A DNA stretch of 51,122 nt from Isosphaeraceae bacterium (GCA_031291845.1 JARLIH010000133.1:1-51122); one strand, 5' to 3'. Positions 1-8,599 are shown, counted from the first letter of the stretch. Translations and numbers: made by a program. The notes: a model not told the origin generated them from the letters alone.

Positions 1-831
1 CCCCGGCGGGGGGCCGTCGTCGGGCCCGAGCCGGTCGAGGGCCGAGACGAGGTCCGCCCCCGAGCGCGCGATGCGTACCTGCGGATCGGCCAGGAGCTGC
101 GCCAGGGTGACGCGGCTGAAATAAGGCATGCAGAGGAGGTGCAGGCCGGTCGCCGGGTCGGTGCGGTACGAGTAGACGGGGACGATGTGCGTGTGCTGGA
201 GCCGGGCCAGGGTTTGGGGCTCGCGCGTGCCGGTGCGGGCGACCTTCAGGGCGACCGGGCGGTCGGCGAGCTGCCGCTCGCGGGCCAGGAAGACCCGCGC
301 GAACGCCCCGCGGCCGAGCTCGGCGACGAGGTGAAAGCCCGCGATCGTCTGCCCGGCTTCCGGAAACGGGACCGCCACCGCGTTCGCGCCGTGATACGAG
401 AGCGTGGTGGGACACGAGCCGACCAGGCCGTGGATATCGAACACCCTGCGCAACCGAGGCGCGAGTGACGGATAACGCGCGAGGTACTCGGCCGGGTCGG
501 GCTCCCCCTGCTCTTCCTCGCGGAGGCAAAACTCTTCGTAGACAAGGGCAACGAGCGTTTCGTCGTCGAGGTCGGGGTAGCGGCGGCGGTACCAGTCGGC
601 GCCGGCGTGGTCGCCGGTTTCCCAGCGGAGGGTCAGCTCCGCGCGGAGGAGTGCGAGGCGGGCGCCCGGGAACGCATCGTCGAGGAAATCGTCGGGCTCA
701 GGGCGGCGGCCCGCGGAGCCGCGCCAGGCCGACTCGAAGTCACGGACCAGGCGTACGGCGGCGGGGGACGACGCCTCGTCCCACGTGCGGCCCGAGGCCG
801 CCGTGCCCGGGGTGGAGAACGTGAGGCTCAT
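1..831 (-). CDS. Serine/threonine protein kinase, C-terminus cut by window edge
   Basis: The reading frame stays open to the first base of the window, so only the N-terminal 277 residues are present. Residues 1-160 are a leader without a clear domain, rich in Asp/Glu/Arg and ending near a PDPAEYLARYPSLAPRLRRV segment that is typical of planctomycete kinases placed next to ECF sigma factors. The kinase domain begins near residue 165 with a glycine-rich loop (ELGRGAFARVF, 171-181) and the ATP-anchoring lysine in VALKV (K196). The HRD and DFG motifs would lie beyond the window. The ATG is 6 bases after the stop of the upstream sigma gene, so the two are almost certainly co-transcribed. Known for planctomycetes: such pairs are thought to link phosphorylation to ECF sigma activity. 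That this kinase acts on its neighbour is inference. Confidence 0.9.
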   Translation of the reverse strand, partial: MSLTFSTPGTAASGRTWDEASSPAAVRLVRDFESAWRGSAGRRPEPDDFLDDAFPGARLALLRAELTLRWETGDHAGADWYRRRYPDLDDETLVALVYEEFCLREEEQGEPDPAEYLARYPSLAPRLRRVFDIHGLVGSCPTTLSYHGANAVAVPFPEAGQTIAGFHLVAELGRGAFARVFLARERQLADRPVALKVARTGTREPQTLARLQHTHIVPVYSYRTDPATGLHLLCMPYFSRVTLAQLLADPQVRIARSGADLVSALDRLGPDDGPPPG

Positions 832-837
832 CCGTGC

Positions 838-1464
838 TCAGACCTCCAGCTCGAGCTCTCCCTGCACGCGCCGGCGCAGGTCTTCCAGCACGCGCTGAAC
901 GGTCCGCTCGCTGATCCCGAGCTTTTCGCCGATGTCGCGACTGGAGAGGCCGGCGGCCTTCATTTCGAGGACCTGGCGGCGGTCCTCGGGCATCAGCTCG
1001 CGGAGGCGGCCGAGGACTTCGTGGGCCTGCGCGACCTGGCTCGGGGTGTCCACCGGCCCTGGCACGTCTTTCGGCCGCCCCTCCTCGCCCCAGAGCGGTT
1101 CCTCGCGGTGCATGTCCTGTTTCTGGCTGGCCGCGCGACGGTACTCGTCGATCACCTTGTTCTTGGCCGCCCGGGCCAGGAACGCGACCAGGTGACGCGA
1201 GTCCTCGAACTCGGCCGGCCCACCGGTGCCGCGCACGCGGCGGAAGAAGCTCCCCCAGACGCTCTGCATGAAGTCGAGGGAGTCGAACCGCGACCGCAGG
1301 AGCCGCGGCAACTGGCGCCGGACGACGAGGCGGACTTCCGACTCGTAACGCGCCAGAAGTTCCCTGGCGGCGGCCTCATCCCCGGCCTGGATCCGCGCGA
1401 GGAACCGGGGAAGATCGCTCGCCTCGCTTTGACTCCGTTCTCGGACCGAATCGCCGACGGACAT
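838..1464 (-). CDS. ECF-type RNA polymerase sigma factor
   Basis: A 208-residue sigma-70 family protein. Region 2 lies around residues 45-110 (DSLDFMQSVWGSFFRR, then ARAAKNKVIDEYRR), and region 4 around 150-205 ends in a clear helix-turn-helix (LSSRDIGEKLGISERTVQRV). It would direct RNA polymerase to a private set of promoters. The frame is open much further upstream, but ATG at 1464 is chosen because a strong AAGGAGG sits 7-8 bases ahead of it and because sigma homology starts just after. It is followed at once by the kinase gene, the arrangement seen in the planctomycete ECF groups that are genetically linked to Ser/Thr kinases. No anti-sigma factor is visible next to it, which fits control by the kinase (inference). 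Confidence 0.93.
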   Translation of the reverse strand: MSVGDSVRERSQSEASDLPRFLARIQAGDEAAARELLARYESEVRLVVRRQLPRLLRSRFDSLDFMQSVWGSFFRRVRGTGGPAEFEDSRHLVAFLARAAKNKVIDEYRRAASQKQDMHREEPLWGEEGRPKDVPGPVDTPSQVAQAHEVLGRLRELMPEDRRQVLEMKAAGLSSRDIGEKLGISERTVQRVLEDLRRRVQGELELEV

Positions 1465-1728
1465 CGCAGGGCCTCCTTTCCCCTTACGAAGCTGATCGTA
1501 TTCGGCCAGGCCGAACCGACACAGGGTAACGGTCATGCACGCGTTTTGGCAAGAGGCGCGAACGCGCGACCTGTCCCAACGTTCGATTCGTCGTGGTCGT
1601 GCGGGACGTGAGGACCGCACCGATCGGGTCGGCGGAGTATGACGGAACTCCGCTCTCGCCGTTGCCGAAGTAAGATCGTAGGATGCCTCGCGGGGTCGTT
1701 GCGACCCCAGGAAGCGAAGGAGAGCCGC

Positions 1729-2775
1729 ATGCGTGCGCGCAGGAGTTTCCGCCCCGCCGCGTGGGACGCCCTGGAGGAACGGGTCGTCCTGAGCAAGGGA
1801 ATCAGCCCTTTCCTGAACCCGTTCGGGCTCATCGGCGCGATCGCGTCGGCCGTCCAGCCGAACAAGGCCGCCGCCCCTGCGGCGACGGTCGGCACGCTCG
1901 GCGATAGCTATACCGACGAGTACAAGTTCTATCCGCCGAACCAGAGCCACGCGCGGAACTGGGTCGAGATCCTGGCGAATACCCGGAACGTCAGCTTCGG
2001 CTCGTACTCGAACGCGAGCCGGGGAGCGCCCCGCAACCAGGGGTTCGCCTACAACTGGGCCCAAGACGGCGCCACCTCCACCGATATGGTCAACAACCAG
2101 CTCCCGGGCCTGACCAAGCAGGTCGCCGCGGGAGTCGTCCAGTGCGCCTGGATCTTCGTCGGGGATAACGACTTCCTTTATTTGCTGGGCAATCTCCAAT
2201 CGGGTCAGATCAGCGAGGCCGACTTCCCGCAGGCGTTGGCGCAGACCGAGGCCACGGCGCAGGCGAACTTCAACACGGCGGTGAACACCCTCCTCGCGGC
2301 CAATCCGCGCGTCAAGCTCGCCGTGTCAACGCTGCCGGACGTCAGCCTCCTGCCGCTCGTGCAAGCAGGGGCGACGACCCCCGCGCTCAAGGCGGCCGTC
2401 GCCGCGACGAGCCAGGCGATCCAGCAGTTCAACGCGAACGTGACGAGCGTCGCGGCCGGCAACAACCGGATCGCCCTCGTCGACCTGGCCGGGCTCTCGA
2501 GCCAGCTCGGCCAGACGGCGACGGGCAGCGGAGGCTCGGTCTCGTTCGGAGGCGCGACGATCAGCCTGACGACCCCCGGCAACGACTATCACGACTTCTT
2601 CCTCGCCGACGGCCTGCACGTCGGTACCGTTGGCCAGGGGCTCATCGCCGACGCCTTCGTGAACGCGATCGACACCAAGTTCGGGGCGAAGGTCCGCACG
2701 CTCTCGCCGACGGAGATCGTGCGCTACGCGAAGACCGTGCAGAACCAGACGAAGCACGGCCCGGGGCCGAGGTGA
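1729..2775 (+). CDS. Exported SGNH/GDSL-type hydrolase
   Basis: A 348-residue protein. SGNH blocks are visible: GDSYTDE near residue 60 (nucleophile Ser), GDNDF near 147 (block III Gly-Asn type), and DGLHVGTVGQGLIADAF near 305-320 with the Asp-x-x-His pair of block V. These point to an esterase or lipase-like activity on an ester or carbohydrate substrate that cannot be named from sequence. The N-terminus reads MRARRSFRPAAWDALEERVVLS; basic residues followed by a LEERVVLS-like segment recur in large planctomycete surface proteins, so I infer export. ATG at 1729 is preferred over an in-frame ATG 90 bases upstream because GAAGGAG precedes it. It is divergent from the sigma gene and convergent with the small gene after it. 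Confidence 0.85.
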   Translation: MRARRSFRPAAWDALEERVVLSKGISPFLNPFGLIGAIASAVQPNKAAAPAATVGTLGDSYTDEYKFYPPNQSHARNWVEILANTRNVSFGSYSNASRGAPRNQGFAYNWAQDGATSTDMVNNQLPGLTKQVAAGVVQCAWIFVGDNDFLYLLGNLQSGQISEADFPQALAQTEATAQANFNTAVNTLLAANPRVKLAVSTLPDVSLLPLVQAGATTPALKAAVAATSQAIQQFNANVTSVAAGNNRIALVDLAGLSSQLGQTATGSGGSVSFGGATISLTTPGNDYHDFFLADGLHVGTVGQGLIADAFVNAIDTKFGAKVRTLSPTEIVRYAKTVQNQTKHGPGPR

Positions 2776-2808
2776 GCGAGTCGCGCAACGGCCGATGGCT
2801 CATGGCGC

Positions 2809-3018
2809 TCAACCTTGCACAGTACGCCGTTGACGAATCGCCGCCGCCACGGCTTCGACATCCCCCACGAGCCACGAATGGCGATCCGCGGAGTAATCCC
2901 CCGAGCCTGTTTCATACTGCTGGAAGAAGCGAATGAACCCGACCGGGCCCAACGCCTGGGCAAGGGCTTCCATTCCATCCCTACGGATCTGATCCAGTGT
3001 TTTGATCGGTGCGGTCAT
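2809..3018 (-). CDS. Small conserved protein of unknown function (69 aa)
   Basis: The frame encodes a compact soluble protein with the pattern EALAQALGPVGFIRFFQQYE, then GSGDYSADRHSWL. I recall small proteins with this LGPVGxxRFxQQxE...GDYxxxRHxWL layout from cyanobacteria, Chloroflexi and planctomycetes, often near toxin-antitoxin genes; I know of no assigned function. It has no signal peptide or membrane segment. The spacing to a good ribosome site is weak, but the conserved pattern makes a real gene likely. It runs opposite to both neighbours, so it must have its own promoter in the gap before thrS. Confidence 0.65.
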   Translation of the reverse strand: MTAPIKTLDQIRRDGMEALAQALGPVGFIRFFQQYETGSGDYSADRHSWLVGDVEAVAAAIRQRRTVQG

Positions 3019-3267
3019 GGCGCAATCGCCAGATTCTCGACCGGCGTCGAACCGGGAGCGCCGCTACGGGGCACTCCCGCAATGATAACAAACTGACGGG
3101 CCCTCACCGAGCCCTTGCCCGTCGCCCGTCTTGGCAGCCGGCGCCCGATTGGATTACCCTGTGAGGGCGCCGGCCGGCCGGTTGTCATACGCCGCCGATC
3201 GGTAAACCTCTCAACACCTTCCACGGAAAGGCCGGCCTCGATCCGCACGGAGGGCCGGGCGGGGACG

Positions 3268-5499
3268 ATGGTCCAGATCAAGCTGCCGGATGGAACGGTC
3301 AAGGAGTATCCCGAGGGGGTCCGCCCGCGGGAGATCGCCGAGGGGATCGGTAAGCGGCTGGCCGAGGCGGCCGTGGCGGCCGTCGCCGATGGGCGGATCG
3401 TCGACCTGGACCGGCCGCTCGACGAGGGTGCCGGCCGCGACGCGCCGGTCGAGCTCCGCCTGCTGACCCCCCGTGACCGCGAGGCACTCGACGTCCTCCG
3501 CCACTCCACGGCGCACGTCATGGCCCGCGCCATCATGCGGCTCTTCCCCGGCGCTCGGCTGGCGTTCGGCCCGACGACGGCCAACGGGTTCTATTACGAC
3601 GTCGACCTCGCCGGCACCAAGTCGATCTCCGAGGACGACTTCCCCGCGATCGAGGCCGAGATGGCCAAGATCGTGAAGGACGCCGAGCCCTTCGAGCGGT
3701 TCAGCATGCCCGCGGAGGACGCGCGCCAGTTCTGCGAGGACCTCGGCCAGCCGCTCAAGGTCGAGCACATCGACGACGAGCTGCACAAGTACGGCGTCCT
3801 CAGCTTCTACCGCCAGGGGGAGTTCGTCGACCTCTGCCGAGGCCCCCACATTCCCCACGCCGGCAAGGTCGGCGCGTTCAAACTCCTCTCGATCGCGGGG
3901 GCCTACTGGAAAGGCCGCACCGACGGCCAGGTGCTCCAGCGCGTGTATGGGACCGCCTTCTTCGACAAGAAGGAGCTCGACGCCGCGCTCGCGCAGCTCG
4001 AAGAGGCCAAGAAGCGCGACCACCGGAAGCTCGGCAAGGAGCTCAACCTCTTCACGATCTCGCCGCTCGTGGGCTCGGGCCTCATCCTCTGGATGCCCAA
4101 GGGGGCGATCGTCCGCGGCGTGCTCGAAACCTTCCTGAAGGACGAGCTCCTCAAGCGCGGCTACCAGCCGGTCTACACGCCCAACATCGGCAAGATCGAG
4201 CTCTACCAGATCAGCGGCCACTACCCGTACTACAAAGACTCGCAGTTTCCCCCGATCCGGCTCTTGAGCGACGCGGCGATGGCGCTCGTCGGCGGCCTCG
4301 AGAGCGACGAGCTCGACGACCCGACCCAGAAGATCCTGCTGGCCAAGGCGGGCATCCCCGAGCGGATGCCGCACGTCGTCAAGGACGTCGCCGGCGAGCT
4401 CCAGCCCGTGCGGGTCGAGGACTACTGGACCCTCGACAAGGCCGGGCGCATCAAGTACGCCCAGCAGTACGGCGTGAGTGAGGAGTACCTCCTCAAGCCG
4501 ATGAACTGCCCCCACCACATCCAGATCTACGCCGCCCAGCCGCGCAGTTACCGCGACCTGCCGGTGCGCCTGGCCGAATTCGGCACCGTGTACCGCTACG
4601 AGCAGTCGGGCGAGCTCTCCGGGTTGACCCGCGTGCGGGGGTTCACCCAGGACGACGCCCACCTGTTCTGCACGGGCGAACAGGTCCGCGGCGAGTTCCG
4701 GGCGACGATGGAGCTCACGCAGTTCGTGCTCGGCAGCCTGGGACTGACCGACTACAAGCTCCGGCTCTCGAAGCACGACCCGAACGACCCTAAGTACAAA
4801 GGGGCCGCCGGCGACACCTGGCGCAGGGCCGAGGACGACATCCGCTCCGTCCTCGACGAGATGGCACTCCCCTACGAAGAGGCCCCCGGCGAGGCGGCGT
4901 TCTACGGACCCAAGGCCGACTTCATCGTCCGCGACTGCATCGGCCGCCAGTGGCAGCTCGGCACCGTGCAGCTCGACTACGTCCTCCCCGAGCGGTTCCA
5001 GCTCGAGTACACCGGTGCCGACAACCAGCCGCACCGCCCCGTCATGATCCACCGCGCTCCGTTCGGCTCGATGGAGCGCTTCATGGGCATCCTGATCGAG
5101 CACTTCGCCGGCGCCTTCCCGCTGTGGCTCGCCCCCGAGCAGGTGCGCGTGCTCCCCATCTCCGACAAGGTCGCCGAGTACGCCGACCGCGTCCTGAGCG
5201 ACCTGCGAGCCGCCGGCCTGCGCGCGACGATCGACCACCGGTCCGAGAAGATCGGCGCCAAGATCCGCGACGCCCAGCTTGAAAAGATCCCGGTGATGCT
5301 CGTCGTCGGCGCGAAGGAAGCCGAGACGGAGGCCGTCTCGTACCGCGACCGCATCGACGGCGACCGCGGCGCCATGCCGCTGGCCCAGGCGGTCGCGCAA
5401 CTGAAGGCCGAATCCGAGTCGAGGGCGATCCGTCAGAGCGCGCCGCCCCCCCCGCCCCCCGAGACCGGCGACCACCACATGGAACAGCATACTTACTAG
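3268..5499 (+). CDS. thrS: Threonyl-tRNA synthetase with an inserted segment
   Basis: Charges tRNA-Thr with threonine in the cytosol. A TGS domain (1-65) opens with [14 protein letters not shown]. The editing domain follows, with zinc-type HSTAH (H79, H83). The class II core carries KPMNCPHH (C414 zinc ligand), motif 2 ([20 protein letters not shown]), FTQDDAHLF and motif 3 ([20 protein letters not shown]). A C-terminal anticodon-binding domain ends with LVVGAKE. Length is 743 aa against about 640 usual. The excess is mainly residues 331-405, placed between [10 protein letters not shown] and the zinc Cys, plus a tail with six prolines and HH. ATG 3268 is chosen because homology begins there; the frame is open 153 bases further upstream without similarity. 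The stop codon touches an inverted repeat. Confidence 0.97.
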   Translation: MVQIKLPDGTVKEYPEGVRPREIAEGIGKRLAEAAVAAVADGRIVDLDRPLDEGAGRDAPVELRLLTPRDREALDVLRHSTAHVMARAIMRLFPGARLAFGPTTANGFYYDVDLAGTKSISEDDFPAIEAEMAKIVKDAEPFERFSMPAEDARQFCEDLGQPLKVEHIDDELHKYGVLSFYRQGEFVDLCRGPHIPHAGKVGAFKLLSIAGAYWKGRTDGQVLQRVYGTAFFDKKELDAALAQLEEAKKRDHRKLGKELNLFTISPLVGSGLILWMPKGAIVRGVLETFLKDELLKRGYQPVYTPNIGKIELYQISGHYPYYKDSQFPPIRLLSDAAMALVGGLESDELDDPTQKILLAKAGIPERMPHVVKDVAGELQPVRVEDYWTLDKAGRIKYAQQYGVSEEYLLKPMNCPHHIQIYAAQPRSYRDLPVRLAEFGTVYRYEQSGELSGLTRVRGFTQDDAHLFCTGEQVRGEFRATMELTQFVLGSLGLTDYKLRLSKHDPNDPKYKGAAGDTWRRAEDDIRSVLDEMALPYEEAPGEAAFYGPKADFIVRDCIGRQWQLGTVQLDYVLPERFQLEYTGADNQPHRPVMIHRAPFGSMERFMGILIEHFAGAFPLWLAPEQVRVLPISDKVAEYADRVLSDLRAAGLRATIDHRSEKIGAKIRDAQLEKIPVMLVVGAKEAETEAVSYRDRIDGDRGAMPLAQAVAQLKAESESRAIRQSAPPPPPPETGDHHMEQHTY

Positions 5500-5540
5500 T
5501 AAGGCGCATGGAACGCACCGGTACATTCCATGCACCCTAC
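5499..5540. repeat. Palindromic repeat, GTAGGGTGCATG family, copy 1
   Basis: Two 21-base arms meet head to head: GTAAGGCGCATGGAACGCAC and the complement-type arm GTACATTCCATGCACCCTAC. The element starts on the last base of the thrS stop codon. It belongs to the same family as the copies at 13582, 21001, 25139 and 29904. The transcript would fold into a long hairpin with no run of T after it, so it is a repeat first and only possibly a terminator. Confidence 0.75.
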
Positions 5541-5688
5541 GTCGTTACTTCCGGCTCTGGTGTCAAGCCGCACGGACTGCCAATGATTGCGGTTCGGCCG
5601 CGCGACGACGAGATAGTCTCCGCCGTTCCGTTTGATGTGAGCGCGGGATATCATAGGGCTCTAACGAGGCTCTCACCAGGAGATGACC

Positions 5689-5880
5689 ATGCCCAAGTCG
5701 AGCGTGAAAGAAGAAGCCCGCCGGCTCGCCGAACGCCTGCCGGAGGACGCAACCTGGGAAGACGTGCAGTATGAGGTTTACGTCCGGCAAGCTATCGAAG
5801 CTGGACTGAATGATTCGCAGGAGGGACGGACCGTCTCGCTCAACGAGGCGCGACGGCGCTTCGGGCTGACCTCGGAATGA
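5689..5880 (+). CDS. Antitoxin of a ParE/RelE-type module
   Basis: A 63-residue acidic protein (KEEARRLAERLPEDATWEDV, ending in SLNEARRRFGL). The layout matches small antitoxins that precede RelE/ParE toxins: the N-terminal half has a helix plus a WEDVxYEVYVRQ segment and the C-terminal tail would wrap the toxin. Two ATGs lie close together; the second (5689) is chosen because AGGAG at 5678-5682 is 6 bases ahead of it and directly abuts the first. The stop overlaps the toxin start in ATGA, so translation is coupled. The family is inferred from context and general pattern. Autoregulation of the promoter is expected for such modules but no operator is evident. Confidence 0.8.
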   Translation: MPKSSVKEEARRLAERLPEDATWEDVQYEVYVRQAIEAGLNDSQEGRTVSLNEARRRFGLTSE

Positions 5881-6164
5881 ACGTCCATTGGACCGAATCG
5901 GCTTTGGCCGACCTACAGGCGGTTGAAGCGTATATCGGGCGTCACTCCCAGCAATATGCACGCGCAATGATTGAACGGATCTTTACGCGCAGCGGTCAGC
6001 TCGCGACGCAGCCTCGCCTCGGCCCCGCAGTATCGGGAAACGAGGATGAGAATCTGAGGGAATTGTTCGAGGACCCGTATCGGATCATTTACCGCGTTCT
6101 GCCGCAGCAGGTCGACATCGTCGCCGTGGTGCACGCAGCTCGGCGGCTGCCTCGCGGCCTTTGA
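5877..6164 (+). CDS. ParE/RelE-superfamily toxin
   Basis: A 95-residue protein with the RelE/ParE fold signature: VHWTESALADLQAVEAYIGRH at the N-terminus, LATQPRLGPAV in the middle and LRELFEDPYRIIYRVLPQQV leading to VVHAARRLP at the end. RLGxxV and LRE..YRIIYRV are hallmark strands of this superfamily. ParE members poison gyrase and RelE members cut mRNA on the ribosome; the sequence does not decide which. It overlaps its antitoxin by four bases. The gene is full length and looks intact. Confidence 0.88.
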   Translation: MNVHWTESALADLQAVEAYIGRHSQQYARAMIERIFTRSGQLATQPRLGPAVSGNEDENLRELFEDPYRIIYRVLPQQVDIVAVVHAARRLPRGL

Positions 6165-6181
6165 GGGCAGGAACTCAGCGT

Positions 6182-7138
6182 ATGGCTGACATCAGCTTAG
6201 ACGAAGTGGGCCATGCGGCCGAGCGGCTCAAGCCCTGGGCGCACCTCACGCCCGTCTTGACGTCGCAGACTCTCAATGAGCGCTGCGGTGCCTCCGTGTT
6301 CCTGAAATGCGAGAACTTCCAGCGCGTCGGCGCGTTCAAGTTCCGCGGAGCGATGAACGCGCTGTTGCAACTGACCGACGAGGAAAAAGCCAGGGGGGTC
6401 GTCACCCACTCGTCGGGCAACCACGCGCAGGCCTTGGCATTGGCCGGGAAGCTCCTGGAAATCCCGGTCTGTGTGGTGATGCCGCGCACGGCGCCGGCGA
6501 TCAAGCGCGCGGCCACCGAGGGCTACGGCGCAACGGTCGTGCCGTGCGAGCCGACGCAGGCCGACCGTGAGGCCACGGTCGAACGTCTCATCGGGGAGCA
6601 CGGCTACACCTTGATCCACCCGTTCGACGACTGGCGCATCATCGCCGGCCAGGGGACCGCCGCCTGGGAGCTGCTCGACCAGGCCGCGCCGCTCGACGTG
6701 GTCCTTACCCCCGTCGGCGGCGGCGGCCTGCTCTCTGGCACCGCGATCGCCGTCAAAGGACGGTCCCTCGCGACACGCGTCATCGGCGCTGAGCCCGAGA
6801 TGGTCGATGACGCCGCTCGCTCGTTCCGGAGCGGCCGGATCGAACCGACGAACAACGCCCAGACGATCGCCGACGGATTGCGTACCTCGCTCGGACCGAA
6901 GACGTTCGCGGTCATTCGCGAGCACGTGGACGACATCGTCACAGTCTCCGAGACCGAGATCGTCGGGGCCATGCGGTTCTTGTGGGAGCGGCTGAAGATC
7001 GTCGTCGAGCCGTCGAGCGCGGTGCCGGTAGCCGCCGTCCTGAATGCGAAGCTTCCCGTGCAGGGACGTCGCGTGGGCATCATCCTCAGCGGCGGGAATG
7101 TCGATTTGGAGCCCTTGTTTCGGGCGCTATCGGTATAA
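6182..7138 (+). CDS. Threonine/serine dehydratase (PLP fold type II)
   Basis: A 318-residue pyridoxal-phosphate enzyme. The cofactor lysine sits in GAFKFRGA; SSGNHAQALA (substrate loop) and the glycine-rich phosphate cup GGGGLLSG follow; the C-terminal SGGN is the usual cofactor-ring contact. It lacks the C-terminal ACT-like regulatory domain of biosynthetic IlvA, so it resembles catabolic threonine dehydratase or serine racemase; either can turn threonine into 2-oxobutanoate or serine into pyruvate. ATG 6182 is preferred to a TTG 21 bases upstream because AGGGCAGGA lies between them. It sits between two toxin-antitoxin modules with no metabolic partner. Confidence 0.92.
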   Translation: MADISLDEVGHAAERLKPWAHLTPVLTSQTLNERCGASVFLKCENFQRVGAFKFRGAMNALLQLTDEEKARGVVTHSSGNHAQALALAGKLLEIPVCVVMPRTAPAIKRAATEGYGATVVPCEPTQADREATVERLIGEHGYTLIHPFDDWRIIAGQGTAAWELLDQAAPLDVVLTPVGGGGLLSGTAIAVKGRSLATRVIGAEPEMVDDAARSFRSGRIEPTNNAQTIADGLRTSLGPKTFAVIREHVDDIVTVSETEIVGAMRFLWERLKIVVEPSSAVPVAAVLNAKLPVQGRRVGIILSGGNVDLEPLFRALSV

Positions 7139-7155
7139 TCCAGTCTGGTATTACC
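7132..7155 (+). promoter_or_regulatory. Possible promoter/operator of the BrnT-like module
   Basis: A TATAAT (7134-7139) overlaps the stop codon of the dehydratase, 33 bases before the broken toxin start. It lies inside an imperfect dyad, GGTATAATCCAG / TCTGGTATTACC. No convincing -35 is seen. A dyad over the -10 would suit repression by the HTH antitoxin downstream, but this is only a pattern match. Confidence 0.35.
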
Positions 7156-7171
7156 GAAGGTGGTCGAACGC

Positions 7172-7418
7172 ATGCTCGACTTCGATTTCGTCGAATGGGA
7201 CGACGCAAATATCGGGCACATCGCCGACAATGGGATCACAGTCGATGAAGTCGAGGATGTGCTGTACAGTCCCGACGGTTAGCCGGACCAGTGGACGTCC
7301 GATCGCGATCGGTGAGACAACAACGGGCAAGACGATCGTGGTCGTTTACGAGCGACACCGCGAAGCCGGCCACACGATTGTGCGTCCCGTGACGGCCTAC
7401 GAAGTTGAGGAGCGATGA
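7172..7418 (+). pseudogene. BrnT-like toxin with a single-base frameshift
   Basis: The first frame gives MLDFDFVEWDDANIGHIADN and runs to ...VEDVLYSPDG, then meets TAG at 7280-7282. The frame one base further on continues SRTSGRPIAIGETTTGK, then VVVYERH, and VRPVTAYEVEER to a stop at 7416-7418. Removing one T in GGTTAGC joins the two halves into an 81-residue protein of BrnT type: a W-D..N..H..HGI-like N-terminus, a GRP/GET middle and a PVTAYE end. BrnT toxins are RelE-like ribonucleases. The lesion could be a true inactivating mutation or a sequencing error. The HTH partner begins directly after the stop. Confidence 0.82.
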
Positions 7419-7419
7419 C

Positions 7420-7824
7420 ATGGGCGAAACAACCGACCGGACCGATCGCGAGCGACGGCGGCTCACGCCCGGGAACGTACCGGCCGAGCTGCGCGAGTCA
7501 TACGAACGACGGCGGGTGGAGCGGCAAGCCACCGAATACCAGGAAGCCCTTCGTCGCGACATCGAAGCGATCCGAGCGGAGTTCCCTCCGAAGCCAGCGC
7601 CGGCGGAACAACCCGAATTGGCGGACGTGTTGGCTCGCCTTCGTGACGAGCGGACGCGCCTCGGGCTGTCCATGGCGGAGGTCCAGCAGCGGACCGGAAT
7701 CGATGCGGCGACCATCACCCGGCTTGAGAGCGGTAGAATCCCAAACCCGTCCTTGGGTCTGTTGGAGACGTACGCCCGGGCCCTCGGTAAGCGATTCGTC
7801 TGGGCCCTCCAGGAAGCGCTTTAA
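7420..7824 (+). CDS. XRE-family HTH antitoxin
   Basis: A 134-residue protein. Residues 1-65 are charged and helical (ERRRLTPGNVPAELRESYER); residues 70-130 form a Cro/C1-type helix-turn-helix (RTRLGLSMAEVQQRTGI, then ITRLESGR and PSLGLLETYARAL). GAGGAG at 7407-7412 sets the ATG at 7420. It starts one base after the toxin frame ends, the spacing of a translationally coupled pair in which the toxin gene is first. It is intact although its toxin is broken. It probably represses its own promoter, as is usual for such partners. Confidence 0.87.
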   Translation: MGETTDRTDRERRRLTPGNVPAELRESYERRRVERQATEYQEALRRDIEAIRAEFPPKPAPAEQPELADVLARLRDERTRLGLSMAEVQQRTGIDAATITRLESGRIPNPSLGLLETYARALGKRFVWALQEAL

Positions 7825-7922
7825 GCGGAACGACGTCCGACGATCGGGCCGAGCCGAGTCGCCCCTTTTCGGGCGTCGGTTATACTGGCGCGATTGCGAA
7901 CGACGAACCCGAGGATCACGCC

Positions 7923-8420
7923 ATGGCCGATAACCACGCGTTCGATATTGTCAGCGAAATCAATACCGCCGAGATGCACAACGCTGTCGTCCAGGCGCAG
8001 CACGAGCTTGCAGTGCGCTATGACTTCAAGGGAACGAAGGCGTCGATCGAGTACAACAAGAAGGACAACAACCTCACGCTCCTGGCCGACCACAAGGCGC
8101 AGCTCGACACGGTGATCCAGATCCTCAAGGAGAAGATGGCCAAGCGCGGCGTGCCGGTGAACGCGATCAAGCGCGGCAAGATCGAGGAGGCCTCGCACGA
8201 CAGCGTGCGCGAAGTGCTCTCGCTGCACATCGGCATCGAGTCGGAAGACGCGCGCAAGATCGTCAAGCAGATCAAGCAGCTCGGCGTGAAGGTCCAGTCG
8301 CAGATCATGGACAACAAGGTCCGGGTCACGGGCAAGAAGATCGACGAGCTCCAGTCGGTCATCGCGTACTTGAAGGAGAACGGACCGGAGTATCCGCTTC
8401 AGTTCGTCAACTTCACCTGA
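7923..8420 (+). CDS. yajQ: YajQ/DUF520-family nucleotide-binding protein
   Basis: A 165-residue protein, matching the family length of about 163. Family marks are FDIVSEINTAEMHNAV at the start, RYDFKGTKASIEYN, KEKMAKRGV, KIVKQIKQLGVKVQ and the terminal PLQFVNF. YajQ proteins are cytosolic, have two ferredoxin-like domains, and in Xanthomonas the homologue binds cyclic di-GMP; whether this one does is unknown. It stands alone, in the same direction as the HTH gene but about 100 bases after it; a TATACT lies at 7881-7886. Confidence 0.96.
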   Translation: MADNHAFDIVSEINTAEMHNAVVQAQHELAVRYDFKGTKASIEYNKKDNNLTLLADHKAQLDTVIQILKEKMAKRGVPVNAIKRGKIEEASHDSVREVLSLHIGIESEDARKIVKQIKQLGVKVQSQIMDNKVRVTGKKIDELQSVIAYLKENGPEYPLQFVNFT

Positions 8421-8599
8421 GCGCCACGACTCGGCCGAGAACCTGCGCGGGCCTCCTGAACCCGTGAACGCCACCCGCTGGCGGACCGATGAAATGAGCG
8501 TCTCGCACGCCGCTTGGGTGAGCCGCCGGCGTGCGCGTGATTCCGCAAGAAAAAGGTAAGCGCTCGCAGACTGGTGCGCCGATGTCGCGCGGGGATGAG

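Noticed and set aside
607..1611. 334-residue plus-strand frame across the sigma and kinase genes
   Set aside because: It overlaps both real genes antisense and contains no domain text.
3211..5535. 774-residue open frame antisense to thrS
   Set aside because: It is a GC-driven mirror of the thrS reading frame: Val/Leu/Asp/Glu-rich text without domain motifs, and thrS homology is continuous on the other strand.
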